Assembly (NCBI GenBank): GCA_964483245.1
Contig: CAZABP010000003.1
Coordinates: 1-64,000, forward strand
From: CAZABP01 sp964483245
Lineage (GTDB): Bacteria; Planctomycetota; UBA1135; UBA2386
Reading direction: 5' to 3'
Length of the DNA stretch: 64,000 bases
The notes under the pieces were generated by a model that did not search any database, had not been told where the DNA came from, and saw only the letters and a list, made by a program, of their open reading frames with translations. Below, piece by piece: positions 35,189 to 44,104 of this stretch. The translations under genes were made by a program, and so were the position numbers. Positions within the stretch are counted from its first letter, which is position 1. Every line of letters starts with the position of its first letter.

Positions 35189-35955
35189 GGAGTGGTGAAG
35201 TCCGATGCGTGCACGAGCCGGCTCTGCGTCGGATCGTCGTCGTCGAAGATCGCCGCGCTGCTGGTGACCCCGCTCGCCAGCGCGTGCCCGAGCGGCGACG
35301 TGCGACGTACGTACTGCCTCGCAGCAACCGCGCCGCCCGGCACGCGCAGCTCGTAGTCGACGCGCAGCTGCGGCGGGTTCACCCACGGATCCGGCCGCGC
35401 CTGCAGGATCCGCGCCTGCGCCACCGCGCCGTCACGCAGGAGCATCCGCAGCTTCAACACGCCGCGCAGCCAGACCAGCAGCAGGGCGATCCCGATCGCG
35501 CCGGCGGACGTGAACAGCACCGCGATCGTCGGGAACGGCGCGCGCAGCGTGCCGCGCAGGCGGTTGACCTCCGGCGCCTCAGCCAGGAACTCCACTTCGA
35601 GATCGTCGCCCTCCACCAGCTCCGGGACCGGCGTGTAGCTGGTGCCGCGCTGGCGGTTCCCCTGCAGGTCGGTGAACTCGTAGCGGATCGCCCAGAGCGT
35701 GCGGCCGCCTTCGTGCATCGCGGTCTCGTCGGTGCCGAGCACCCGCGCCGACGTGCGCGACGCGCGGTCGTCGAGCGCCAGGTCGTCGAACGGCAGCAGC
35801 GACCCGGTATCGGTCGCCAGGATCACGAGGACCACGATCCCTGTCAGCAGCAGGATTGCGCCCGCGAGCCCGAGCCCCCAGCGCCGGCGCAGGCAGGCGT
35901 GCCAGCGCGGCAGGCGCGGCGCCGGCGGGATCGGGGCACCACTCGTGTCGCTCAC
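35185..35955 (-). CDS. DUF3592-like membrane protein
   Basis: A 256-residue protein starting at GTG 35955 (GTGA overlap with the upstream gene). Two membrane helices are seen: LGLAGAILLLTGIVVLVILA (about residues 33-53) and FTSAGAIGIALLLVWLRGVLKL (about 145-167). A DUF3592-like beta-rich domain lies between them: SARVLGTDETAMHEGGRTLWAIRYEFTD, then GDDLEVEFLAEAPEVNRLRGTL. It is paralogous to the next gene upstream. DUF3592 proteins are widespread membrane proteins of unknown role. The three-gene overlapping operon with a helicase is unusual. Confidence 0.72.
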   Translation of the reverse strand: MSDTSGAPIPPAPRLPRWHACLRRRWGLGLAGAILLLTGIVVLVILATDTGSLLPFDDLALDDRASRTSARVLGTDETAMHEGGRTLWAIRYEFTDLQGNRQRGTSYTPVPELVEGDDLEVEFLAEAPEVNRLRGTLRAPFPTIAVLFTSAGAIGIALLLVWLRGVLKLRMLLRDGAVAQARILQARPDPWVNPPQLRVDYELRVPGGAVAARQYVRRTSPLGHALASGVTSSAAIFDDDDPTQSRLVHASDFTTP

Positions 35956-36788
35956 GCGTGCGGCCTGCCGGCCAGATCCGGCAGCGGTGTCGGCGGAGTC
36001 CCCTGGAAGTCTTCCGGCAGCACGATCCGGCAGCGCGCCGGGCGCCGGCGGTCGTGCACGACGGCGATCCGGGCCGGACCGCGCGCCAGCCGCATCCCCA
36101 GTGCCGAACGCTGGCGCACCCAGTGCTGGCCGTGGCGCGGTTGTGCGTGGTGATCGCGGAACCCGAACTCGACCGCGAACATGCCGGGGATCACGAGGCG
36201 CACGATACGCAGCTCGGTGATCTCGGCCACTGCGACGTCCCCATGCGCGAGCAGCGCGCGCAGCCGCAGGACCCCGGCGAGCCACAGCAGGATCGCCAAC
36301 AGCCCCGGGCCCACGGTCGCGAGCAGCCACGACTGCGCCAGGTTCCACAGCGAGACGAGTGTCACGCGCGTCCCTTCGAGCCGGCTGATCTCCGCGTGCA
36401 ACGGGTCGTATTCCACGCGTGCCTGATCGCCGGCGCGGAATCGGCCGGTCCGCGCGAAGCAGCGCCCATGCGTCGTGCCGGCGGTCTCGTGCTCGAACGT
36501 GAAGTGCACCGTGTCGAGTGCCGCGCCGCGCATCTGTGCCGATGACGGCTCCACCTGGGTGACGGTCCCGTCGGTCTGGCGTGTGGATCCATCCAGCACC
36601 CCCGCCGCGAGCTGTTGGTCGGTGCGTGAGATCGAGCCGGTGCCGGCGAAGCCGAGCATCATCCCGAACAGCCCGCCGTATACGGCGAGCAGGAACCCTG
36701 CCAGCGCCAGCGGCCACCGATGCCAGAGCACCGCGCGCCACAGGACGTGGCGCGGTGCCGGCGGCACCGCGTGGACTTCGCGGGACAT
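35952..36788 (-). CDS. DUF3592-like membrane protein (paralogue)
   Basis: A 278-residue protein with a membrane helix near the start (WPLALAGFLLAVYGGLFGMM), a beta-rich DUF3592-like domain (TDGTVTQVEPSS, VHFTFEHETAGTTHGRCF, GDQARVEYDPLHAEISRLEG) and a second helix pair (LLATVGPGLLAILLWLAGVLRL). The order of elements is the same as in the following gene, with which it overlaps by GTGA, so they are tandem duplicates. It is the first gene of the operon and starts at ATG 36788. Function unknown. Confidence 0.7.
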   Translation of the reverse strand: MSREVHAVPPAPRHVLWRAVLWHRWPLALAGFLLAVYGGLFGMMLGFAGTGSISRTDQQLAAGVLDGSTRQTDGTVTQVEPSSAQMRGAALDTVHFTFEHETAGTTHGRCFARTGRFRAGDQARVEYDPLHAEISRLEGTRVTLVSLWNLAQSWLLATVGPGLLAILLWLAGVLRLRALLAHGDVAVAEITELRIVRLVIPGMFAVEFGFRDHHAQPRHGQHWVRQRSALGMRLARGPARIAVVHDRRRPARCRIVLPEDFQGTPPTPLPDLAGRPHA

Positions 36789-36941
36789 GCTCGCGAGTGT
36801 AGAGCCCGAATCCGAAGTTCGTGGGTCGGGTCCCCAGCCGCAACTACGCTGGAACCTGCAGCCGCATGCGGCCGTCGATCGGCGAGCCGCGGGCAACCAA
36901 CGGTTACTGCCAAGTCTCTTCCACCGAACTGGACTCCAGCC

Positions 36942-38177
36942 ATGCGCAATCGATTCCTTCTCTCTGCCGCCCTCACCCTGCTCGGGACGACCGCACTCGC
37001 CCAATCGCCGGTCCGCCTGATCGGGAACACCCTCGCCGGACCTTCCAACGTCTTGACGCAGGACTTCGCGACCTGCGCGGTCACGCAGTGCGCCTCGCCG
37101 CTCCCCGGGCTGACCCTGAAGCCCGCCGGCGGGACCGCGTTCGACGCGACCCAGAGCATCGTCTGGATCAGCACCGGACCCACCCTGGCCGCCGTCGACC
37201 CGGACACCTGCAAGGTGGTCTGTCCCCCGCACGTTCCGCCCGGGATCTCGCCGAACGAGCAGATCTCCGGCCTCGCGTGCAACGAGCGCACCGGGATGCT
37301 GATCGCGACGACGACCGCGAACAACATCATCCTGTGGAAGCTCAGCTGTCCGATCAGCTCGCAGATCCTGAAGTGCAACGTCACGCCGGCGCTCCCGACC
37401 GGGCACACGCTGAGCGGCATCGCCTGCGACGACGTGCGCAACGAGGTCATCTACGCTTCGGGTGATTGGATCAACGGGATCGGGGGCGGGATGTTCTTCG
37501 TCGCGCCGCTGACCTCGCCGTGCACGCCGATCTGCAAGTTCGGCAGCCGCACCTGCGGGACGAGCACGCTGATGGGCGTGGTCGCCGGCGTCGCCTACGA
37601 CCCGTGCAAGCAGATCGTCTGGTGGACCGACGGGTTCTACGAGTCCGGCCTCGCCTACAACCGCAACAACTGCGCGGTGACGCCGACGCTGTGCTGCAAG
37701 CTGCCGGGCAACGACCGCTACTGCGGTCTGTGCATCCGCCCGAGCCACGCGGCGCCGTCCGGCAAGAACTGCACCGACGCCACGTTCTGCCCGAGCTGCC
37801 CGGGCATGCAGCACGTCACGATCGGCGACCCGACGATCGGCAACGCGAGCTTCGGCCTGGCGCTGCAGAACGCGCCGACCGGCGGGTTCGCGTGGCTGTT
37901 CCTCAATGGCGGTCCGTGCACGCCTCCGGGCATCTTCTCGCCGCCGCTGTGCGCCGGCCTGCAGGTCGGTCTGGTCCCGGCGCCATGGATGCTCGGCCCG
38001 TTCCCGATGGGGGGCACCCCGCCGTGCGGTGGCAGCCATTCGATCACGTTCTCGATCCCGCCGAGCCCGATCCTCTGCGGTGCGACGCTGTCGTCGCAGT
38101 ACCTCGGGCTGTGCAAGATGGGGGTCGTCAGCTTCTTCGTGTCGAACTGCTTGAGCTGGACGATCACCGGCTCCTGA
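36942..38177 (+). CDS. Secreted Cys-rich protein of unknown function (paralogue 1)
   Basis: A 411-residue exported protein with a signal peptide ending LGTTALAQ. It contains more than thirty cysteines, several in pairs or CxxC (CCKLPGNDRYCGLC, CPSCPG). It has internal YVTN-like repeats: AFDATQSIVWISTGPTLAAVD, GLACNERTGMLIATTTANNI, GIACDDVRNEVIYAS, VAYDPCKQIVWWTDG, suggesting a disulphide-bonded beta-propeller. It is paralogous to the protein at 38451-39692. Its stop codon is inside a 29-base hairpin repeat. Family unknown. Confidence 0.72.
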   Translation: MRNRFLLSAALTLLGTTALAQSPVRLIGNTLAGPSNVLTQDFATCAVTQCASPLPGLTLKPAGGTAFDATQSIVWISTGPTLAAVDPDTCKVVCPPHVPPGISPNEQISGLACNERTGMLIATTTANNIILWKLSCPISSQILKCNVTPALPTGHTLSGIACDDVRNEVIYASGDWINGIGGGMFFVAPLTSPCTPICKFGSRTCGTSTLMGVVAGVAYDPCKQIVWWTDGFYESGLAYNRNNCAVTPTLCCKLPGNDRYCGLCIRPSHAAPSGKNCTDATFCPSCPGMQHVTIGDPTIGNASFGLALQNAPTGGFAWLFLNGGPCTPPGIFSPPLCAGLQVGLVPAPWMLGPFPMGGTPPCGGSHSITFSIPPSPILCGATLSSQYLGLCKMGVVSFFVSNCLSWTITGS

Positions 38178-38204
38178 GTTGCTCCGGCTGCGCCTGCGCA
38201 ACTC
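38176..38204 (-). repeat. 29-base hairpin repeat overlapping a stop codon (inverted copy)
   Basis: Arms GAGTTGC (38176-38182) and GCAACTC (38198-38204) can be extended to CTGAGTTGC and GCAACTCAG (38174-38182 with 38198-38206). The loop is the reverse complement of that at 11558-11587, apart from one base. It begins within the TGA stop of the Cys-rich gene, as the first copy does with its own upstream gene. Confidence 0.68.
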
Positions 38205-38206
38205 AG

Positions 38207-38450
38207 CGCGGCACGCGCGCAGTCCGGGTCGCCTGGACCTCGCGGCCTGAGCCGAGACCAACCCGGACGCAGCTCGCCCGGCGCGCAACAGGCGCGCCGG
38301 GCATTGCTCGTTTCCGATGCGGACGCTGCAGACCCTGCTGCTGTCCGCGACCAGCACGCACTGCGCACAGCGCAGTGCGCCTGCTCACGTGAGCAGGAGC
38401 CGGAAAGGATCGCGGTCGCAGGTGCGTTAGGGGCGCACGGAGTTCCACCC
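38207..38450. other. Intergenic cluster of four further palindromes/hairpins
   Basis: This gene-free spacer between two paralogues holds a series of inverted repeats: GTCCGGGT (38222-38229) with ACCCGGAC (38261-38268); GCCCGGCGCGC (38276-38286) with GCGCGCCGGGC (38292-38302), an 11-bp stem with a 5-base loop; CGCACTGCGC (38357-38366) with GCGCAGTGCG (38370-38379), a 10-bp stem with a 3-base loop; and the perfect palindrome CCTGCTCACGTGAGCAGG (38380-38397), directly adjacent. No T-run follows. The density is much higher than in other spacers of the window. Confidence 0.65.
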
Positions 38451-39692
38451 ATGTCCAACACGCGTTTCCTGCTGATGGCCCTGCTGGTCGCAGGGCTCGT
38501 GCCGGCGCAGACGCCGGCAGGTCTGGTCGGCTTCGGCTCGCTCGCGGTCGGTCCGACCGGCGTGCCGCTGATGAAGCTGAACCCATCCGATTGCAGCGTC
38601 AGTCGCTGCTTCACGCCGATGAACGGCCACACCGACAAGCGGACCGGTGGCACGGCCTATGACGCGACCCGGGGCGCGGTCTGGGTCAGCAACGGCACGC
38701 AGCTCGCCTGCGTCGATGCCACGACCTGCCGCGTGATCTGCGCGCCGCACACGCCGCCGGACACCGGTGCTACGGCGCAGATCACCGGCCTCGCGGTCTA
38801 CGAACCCAAGGGCCTGCTGCTCGCGACGACGACTGCCAACACCCTGCTCGCCTGGCAGCTCGACTGCCCGATCCGGACCGTCGTCAGCCGCTGCTCGCTG
38901 GCGAACGTGATTCCGAACACGCACACGGTCGGCGGACTCGCCGTCGACGATCTGAGCGGGTCGGTGTTCTACGGTGCCTCGTCCTGGTCCAGTTCGGTGC
39001 CTGCCAACACCGTGTTAGTCGCGCCGCTGGCGAACCCATGCGCCCCGACCTGCAAGTTCGAGCTGAAGTACTGCGGGCGCGGGATCCTCGGACCGCTGAC
39101 CGGCCTCGGCTTCGACGCCTGCAGCAGCACGCTGTGGGGGACCGACGGCAGCCACGCGGTCGGCGCGCGGTTCGATCCGCAGCAGTGCGCGATCCAGGAG
39201 CTGCGCTGCTGCTCGATGCCCGCGGGCACCGACCGCTGGAGCGGCATGTGCATCCTGCCGGCCGGTGCGTATGCGATGGGGAAGAACTGCACCAACAACG
39301 GCTGCGGCACCTGCACCGGCATGACGCACGGCATGGCAGGCGACCCGACCGTCGGCAACCCGGCCTTCGGGCTGACGATCGAAGGTGCGCCCCTCGGTGC
39401 GCAGGGATGGTTGCTGGTCGGCGTCGGGCCGACGATGCCGCCGTGCCTGCAGGTGCCGCCGTTCTGCGGTCCGGTCTGCGTCCCGCTCGTGCCGACGCCG
39501 TGGATGCTCGGGCCGTACGCGATGCAGGGCACCGCGATCTGCGGTGGCGCGCGCACCGTCACGCTCCCGGTGCCGCTGCAGGCGAGTCTGTGCGGCGCGT
39601 TCCTCTCGTCGCAGTGGGTCGGGCTGTGCATGACCGGGCCGTTCGGGACGTTCGTCACGCACACGCTGAACTGGCGGATCAGCTGGACGTGA
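38451..39692 (+). CDS. Secreted Cys-rich protein of unknown function (paralogue 2)
   Basis: A 413-residue exported protein with a signal peptide ending VAGLVPAQ. It is colinear with the protein at 36942-38177: GGTAYDATRGAVWVSNGTQLACVD, GLAVYEPKGLLLATTTANTL, GLAVDDLSGSVFYGAS and GLGFDACSSTLWGTDG correspond to the repeats there. Several Cys are conserved, including CCSMPAGTDRWSGMC and CGTCTG. C-terminal LSSQWVGLC and the WxI end match too. The pair is a tandem duplication. A disulphide-rich propeller outside the cytoplasmic membrane is the best guess. Confidence 0.72.
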   Translation: MSNTRFLLMALLVAGLVPAQTPAGLVGFGSLAVGPTGVPLMKLNPSDCSVSRCFTPMNGHTDKRTGGTAYDATRGAVWVSNGTQLACVDATTCRVICAPHTPPDTGATAQITGLAVYEPKGLLLATTTANTLLAWQLDCPIRTVVSRCSLANVIPNTHTVGGLAVDDLSGSVFYGASSWSSSVPANTVLVAPLANPCAPTCKFELKYCGRGILGPLTGLGFDACSSTLWGTDGSHAVGARFDPQQCAIQELRCCSMPAGTDRWSGMCILPAGAYAMGKNCTNNGCGTCTGMTHGMAGDPTVGNPAFGLTIEGAPLGAQGWLLVGVGPTMPPCLQVPPFCGPVCVPLVPTPWMLGPYAMQGTAICGGARTVTLPVPLQASLCGAFLSSQWVGLCMTGPFGTFVTHTLNWRISWT

Positions 39693-39770
39693 ACCAGGCG
39701 GGTATGGCGAACTGCCGCACTGCGTGATGGCTGCCGGCGCGCGGGCCGGCGCTATGCTCGCCCGCCCGCC

Positions 39771-42218
39771 ATGAAGCCGCTATCCGTCCTGCTGTCTCTG
39801 CTCCTGCTCCCGCTGGCCGCGCCGACGCTGCGCGCGCAGTTCGAACCGGAACAGGACAAGGCGAATGCCGCCGCCGTCAGCCGCCTGCTGCAGTTCGCCG
39901 GCGCGGCGAAGTCCAACAAGGTCATGCCGCGGGCGAAGGAGGCCTACGACCGGATCCTGAGCTGGTACGACCCGGAGCACAAGCAGGCGCGGGCGGGACT
40001 CGGGCAGCGCAAGGTCGGGGATGCGTGGCAGGACCCGGTCAAGCCGATCGACTGGACCGACAAGGCGAACGACGACCAGCGCTACCGGTGTGTCACCGAG
40101 TGGAACAAGGCGGCGCAGGACCTGGCCAAGATCCACCGGACGTTCGGACTGAAGTGGCTCGAGCAGGAGCCGGCTCGGGCCGTGCTGCACCTGCGGCGCG
40201 CGGTCGCCTACGACCCGTTCGACGGTGAGAGCCACAAGGCGCTCGGGCACGAGGAGCTGGTACTCGGCGAGGGGCGCGGCGGGACGTTCTACGGGACCGC
40301 CGAGGAAATCGCGTTCGTGCAGCGGCTGCGCGAGATCGAGAAGTTCGCGCTGACGCTGGCGAAGAAGGAGTACGAGGTCGAACCGGTCAGCGAGATCCCC
40401 GAGGAGCTCGCGAAGCTGAAGCTCGAGTTCCACGGCGCCAAGTCGAAGACGTTCACGATCTTCACCCGCGGGACGCAGGAGAACGCGAACGACCTGGTGA
40501 AGTGGGCCGAGCGGGCGTTGGAGTTCCTGGAGTGGACGCTGGGTGAGAAGGATACGAAGCGGTTGCAGGCGCGGGCCGGCCAGGAGCGCGCGTTCGCGTG
40601 GCGCGGGTTCATCTGGACGATGACGGAGAAGAAGGACTTCATCAAAGAGAACCCGCAACTGTTCAAGGATGAGCGCGACTATCTCGAGGCGAACTCGTTC
40701 GCGAACATCTCGTGGCAGGTGCCGGGCGGCAAGACGGCGATCGTCGCGCAGAAGCTGACGCCGGCGATGATGCAGGACAACCTGATCGGCACGATCTGGA
40801 ATCAGTGCCTCGGCGGCAATGCCGCGCTGCGCGAGGGGGCGATGCACGCCGCGTGTTGGTTCCTCAAGTCCACTACGATGACGCGGTATGGCGCGTTGCC
40901 CGAGGGGACCGCGGGCAGTGCCGAGATCGCGCTGCCGGACTCGACGAACTGGTGGATGCGCGAGATGCGCGATGCCGCGACGGCCGGCACCGACTGGCAC
41001 ATCAATCTGATCCCGCGCGTCCAGCTCAGCAAGTTCCACAACGAAGCGCGCCTCAAGACCTGGTCATTCATGGTCTGGTGCATGGCGCGCTATCCGGACA
41101 AGTGGCTGGAGTTCATCCGCGCCTGTCCGAGCGACAAGATCCCGTTCCCCGAAGAGATCGACCAGATCGGCGAGAAGGTGTTCGGCAAGCCGCTCGCCGA
41201 AGTCGACGCCGAGTGGCGTGAGTGGGCCAGCGGACGCAGCGGCACCGCGTCGGTCACCGGCTACGGCCCGCCGCTGTTGCCGGAACGGCCGAACAAGGAG
41301 CAGGTCGACGGCATGAAGCGGCTGAACGCGATCCGCAAGATCGCGAACCTGCCGTTCGTCGACCTCGATGCCGAAGCGACGATCGCGTGCCAGGAGCACG
41401 CGCGCTTCCTCGCGATGCATCCCGAGCACCACAAGTGGCCCGAGGCGCACGAGCAGGATCCGGCCAAGGAGGGCTTCACGCCGCGCGGCATGCGCGCCGG
41501 GCTGCGCTCGGTCATCGTCATCAACGCGCGCGAGGCGGAGGAGTCGGTCGACAACTGGATCGGCACCGTCTACCACCGCTTCCCGTTGCTCGAACACAAC
41601 ATCCGGCGGATCGGGTTCGCGTTCGAGGACAACATGTGTGTGCTCGACATGGGTTCGTTGGAGGAGCCGCGGTTGCCGGAGGACGAGCTGAAGTACGGGC
41701 TGATTCCGTTCCCGTGCGATCGGATGACCGAGGTGCCGCTTGGGTTCTCGGCGATCGAGCATCCCAACCCGCTCGAGGACGTCGGGCTCGGGTTCGACGA
41801 TCAGTTCAAGACCGGTTATCCGGTCAGTCTGCAGTTCTCGCGGAACTTCCAGGCGCAGCTCGCGGAGGCTTCACTCACGGTCTATGAGCTGGGGAAGGGC
41901 AAGCTGAAGTCAGACTCGCAGACCCCGCCGGCGATCGATGCCGACATCAACAAGGAGAAGCTGCCGTACTACGCGGCGGTCGCGGACGACATCCTCGCCG
42001 CGCAGAGCTCGTCGGTGCCCTCCTGGGACCACACGATCACGACGCCGCTGCTCAAGCGCATGGAGCTGAAGGACGTCACGTTCTGCATCCCCAAGGAGAA
42101 TTTGAAGCCGCGCACGCGCTACGGAGCTGTGGCGACGTTGAACCTCGGCGGACAGACCCGCAAGGTCGGCTGGACCTTCACCACCGGCACACGCCGCGAC
42201 GGACTGGGCCGGCTCTGA
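39771..42218 (+). CDS. Secreted protein with CAP (SCP/PR-1) domain
   Basis: An 815-residue exported protein with a signal peptide ending LRAQ. The N-terminal 480 residues are helical, with an early TPR-like region and a segment rich in Trp/Lys/Glu; no HExxH metallopeptidase motif is seen there. A CAP domain lies at about 515-635: LNAIRKIANLPFVDLD, CQEHARFLAMHPE with HHKWPEAHEQDP, and a close with IRRIGFAFEDNMCVLDMGS. The last 180 residues are a beta-rich domain ending in VGWTFTTG. The CAP fold is used by secreted proteins in many bacteria, with lipid or metal binding; the activity here is unknown. Confidence 0.78.
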   Translation: MKPLSVLLSLLLLPLAAPTLRAQFEPEQDKANAAAVSRLLQFAGAAKSNKVMPRAKEAYDRILSWYDPEHKQARAGLGQRKVGDAWQDPVKPIDWTDKANDDQRYRCVTEWNKAAQDLAKIHRTFGLKWLEQEPARAVLHLRRAVAYDPFDGESHKALGHEELVLGEGRGGTFYGTAEEIAFVQRLREIEKFALTLAKKEYEVEPVSEIPEELAKLKLEFHGAKSKTFTIFTRGTQENANDLVKWAERALEFLEWTLGEKDTKRLQARAGQERAFAWRGFIWTMTEKKDFIKENPQLFKDERDYLEANSFANISWQVPGGKTAIVAQKLTPAMMQDNLIGTIWNQCLGGNAALREGAMHAACWFLKSTTMTRYGALPEGTAGSAEIALPDSTNWWMREMRDAATAGTDWHINLIPRVQLSKFHNEARLKTWSFMVWCMARYPDKWLEFIRACPSDKIPFPEEIDQIGEKVFGKPLAEVDAEWREWASGRSGTASVTGYGPPLLPERPNKEQVDGMKRLNAIRKIANLPFVDLDAEATIACQEHARFLAMHPEHHKWPEAHEQDPAKEGFTPRGMRAGLRSVIVINAREAEESVDNWIGTVYHRFPLLEHNIRRIGFAFEDNMCVLDMGSLEEPRLPEDELKYGLIPFPCDRMTEVPLGFSAIEHPNPLEDVGLGFDDQFKTGYPVSLQFSRNFQAQLAEASLTVYELGKGKLKSDSQTPPAIDADINKEKLPYYAAVADDILAAQSSSVPSWDHTITTPLLKRMELKDVTFCIPKENLKPRTRYGAVATLNLGGQTRKVGWTFTTGTRRDGLGRL

Positions 42219-42255
42219 GCCGGATCCCCGTGCGCGGCGCAGCGGTGATCCCCGC

Positions 42256-43350
42256 GTGAGCGAAACGCCGCCGATCCTGCAGAGTCCGCCCGACCGCGAG
42301 GTCGTCGTCGATGGGCGGCGGTACCTCTACTTCGGCGGCACGGCGTACCTCGGACTCCAGTCGCGGCCCGAAGTCCTGGCCGCCGGCGCGGAGGCGCTGC
42401 AGCGCTACGGGCTGCACGCCGCGACGACGCGCAGCGGGTTCGGCGTCACGCCGCCGCTGCAGGACGTCGAGCGGGAGGTGGCGCGGTTCTTCGGCACGCA
42501 GGGGTCGTTGCACCTCCCGTCCGGCTGGCTCGGCGCTGCGTTGTTGCTCGAGAGTCTGCGCGGGCGCAGCCTGCGGCTGTTCGTCGACGAGCACGCGCAT
42601 CCGGCGTTGCAGGAAGCCGCTGCTGCGTCCGGCGCGCCACGCCACCCGTTCCCGCACCGCGACCCGGATGCGCTCCGCGTCACGCTGCGTCGCGAGCTGC
42701 GCGCCGGCGAGTCGCCGTTGCTGCTGACCGACGGGGTGTTCGCGATCGCCGGCACGGCCGCGCCGCTGCGCGAGCTCGCCGCGCTCGCTGCCGAGCATCA
42801 GGGCCTGCTGCTCGTCGACGACGCGCATGGCGTCGGTGTGCTCGGCGCGCATGGACGTGGCACGCTCGAGCATGCGAACGTGCCGCTTACCGCGTCGCAC
42901 GTGCTGTGCTGCGCGACGCTCAGCAAGGCGCTCGGCGGCTATGGCGGCGTGATCCCGTTAGCGACCGCAGGGCTCGCGGCACTCCCGATCGCCGTTGGCG
43001 CCACGCCGGCGCCGGCGCCGGTGCTGGCCGCCAGCGCGCGCGCCCTGCAGCTCGCGCGCGCCGAACCGGAGCTGCGCGCCCGTCTGCACCGCAACTCCGC
43101 GCACCTGCGCACGCGCCTGCGCGCGCGCGGCCTGGACGTCCCCGACCTTCCCACGCCGATCATCTCGTTGCAGCGCGGCGACGCCGATTCGTTACGCCTG
43201 CTGCACCAGCGCCTGCGTGCGGCCGGGATCCTCGTCCCGTACCTCGCCGCCTACCCCGGCGCCGGCCCGCACGGCGCGCTGCGCATCGCGGTCACCGCCT
43301 CGCACACGACCGTCGACCTCGACACCCTCGCTGATCACCTACTCGTCTGA
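42256..43350 (+). CDS. Alpha-oxoamine synthase-family PLP enzyme (BioF/Kbl-like)
   Basis: A 364-residue enzyme starting at GTG 42256. It has the fold-type I signatures of the family: YLYFGGTAYLGL, a glycine-rich segment, LLLVDDAHGVGVLG (with the PLP-binding Asp) and TLSKALGGYGG, with the Schiff-base Lys at residue 224. The family condenses an amino acid with an acyl-CoA, as in 8-amino-7-oxononanoate synthase, 2-amino-3-ketobutyrate CoA ligase or serine palmitoyltransferase. It is slightly short of the usual 385-400 residues. No biotin genes are nearby, so the acceptor is not assigned. Its 3' end overlaps the convergent gene by 12 bp. Confidence 0.84.
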   Translation: MSETPPILQSPPDREVVVDGRRYLYFGGTAYLGLQSRPEVLAAGAEALQRYGLHAATTRSGFGVTPPLQDVEREVARFFGTQGSLHLPSGWLGAALLLESLRGRSLRLFVDEHAHPALQEAAAASGAPRHPFPHRDPDALRVTLRRELRAGESPLLLTDGVFAIAGTAAPLRELAALAAEHQGLLLVDDAHGVGVLGAHGRGTLEHANVPLTASHVLCCATLSKALGGYGGVIPLATAGLAALPIAVGATPAPAPVLAASARALQLARAEPELRARLHRNSAHLRTRLRARGLDVPDLPTPIISLQRGDADSLRLLHQRLRAAGILVPYLAAYPGAGPHGALRIAVTASHTTVDLDTLADHLLV

Positions 43351-44016
43351 CGAGTTTTGTCGCGCCATTCTGTCAGTCTCATTGGCGCCGCCCCTGGGAA
43401 CGCACCAGCCGGTCACGACCAGCACGCCGGCGCCGATCAGGTTGCCGACGAACGCCAGCGCCATGTCCTTCTGCGCGTCGAACACGTCCCCCTGCTGGCC
43501 GTTGTAGTTCTCGGCGGTCTCGGGCGACATCGTCGCCGCGATGCCCCATTCGACCAGCTCGTAGAACATGCTGCCGAAGCTGAGGAACAGGATCGCGACC
43601 GCGATCGCGCGCAGCCCGCGCAGTCCCCAACGCTGCTCGAACAGCTCGCAGCACGGCCGCACCAGCAGAAGCCCGTAGCTGAAGTGCACCAGCCGGTCGA
43701 AGTGGTTCCGCTCCCAGCCGAACCGCTCGGCGAAGCTCGTCCCGGTCAACGACTGCGCCCAACTGTCGTACGGGACGAAGCTGTACAGGTAGTGCGACCC
43801 GACCAGGTGCAGCAGGCCGAACAGGAACAGCCGGGTGTACGCGTGGTTAGACAGCGGGCGCCGGCGACCGGTCCAGACCAGCCACGCCAGGAACAGCACG
43901 GTCGGCAGGTGCAGCATCAGCGTGTCGAGCGGCAGGATCTCGGTCGTGACCAGGCTGATGGCCAGCAGGACCAGATAGACGGCGAGCAGCCAGACGCGGT
44001 AGGGAACGCTGGACAC
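43339..44016 (-). CDS. YjdF-like (DUF2238) membrane protein
   Basis: A 225-residue membrane protein starting at GTG 44016. It has six or so predicted helices and the family pattern: SHYLYSFVPYDSWAQSLTG, RNHFDRLVHFSYGLL, and FYELVEWG followed by NGQQGDVFDAQKDM. This DUF2238/YjdF inner-membrane family is of unknown function. Conserved His, Asp and Glu in or near the helices suggest a metal or proton role. It diverges from the kelch-like gene, which starts 88 bp away, and is convergent with the oxoamine synthase gene. Confidence 0.86.
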   Translation of the reverse strand: MSSVPYRVWLLAVYLVLLAISLVTTEILPLDTLMLHLPTVLFLAWLVWTGRRRPLSNHAYTRLFLFGLLHLVGSHYLYSFVPYDSWAQSLTGTSFAERFGWERNHFDRLVHFSYGLLLVRPCCELFEQRWGLRGLRAIAVAILFLSFGSMFYELVEWGIAATMSPETAENYNGQQGDVFDAQKDMALAFVGNLIGAGVLVVTGWCVPRGGANETDRMARQNSSDE

Positions 44017-44104
44017 GCGGCCGGAGCATAGGTGGGGGGTTCGGGCCGGGCACGATCCGGATCACGGGCTATGCTCGCGCGCCCGCAATCCGCACGGACG
44101 ATCC

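Noticed and set aside
42256..43350. bioF assignment
   Set aside because: The oxoamine synthase family includes Kbl, SPT and others; no biotin gene is present to support BioF.
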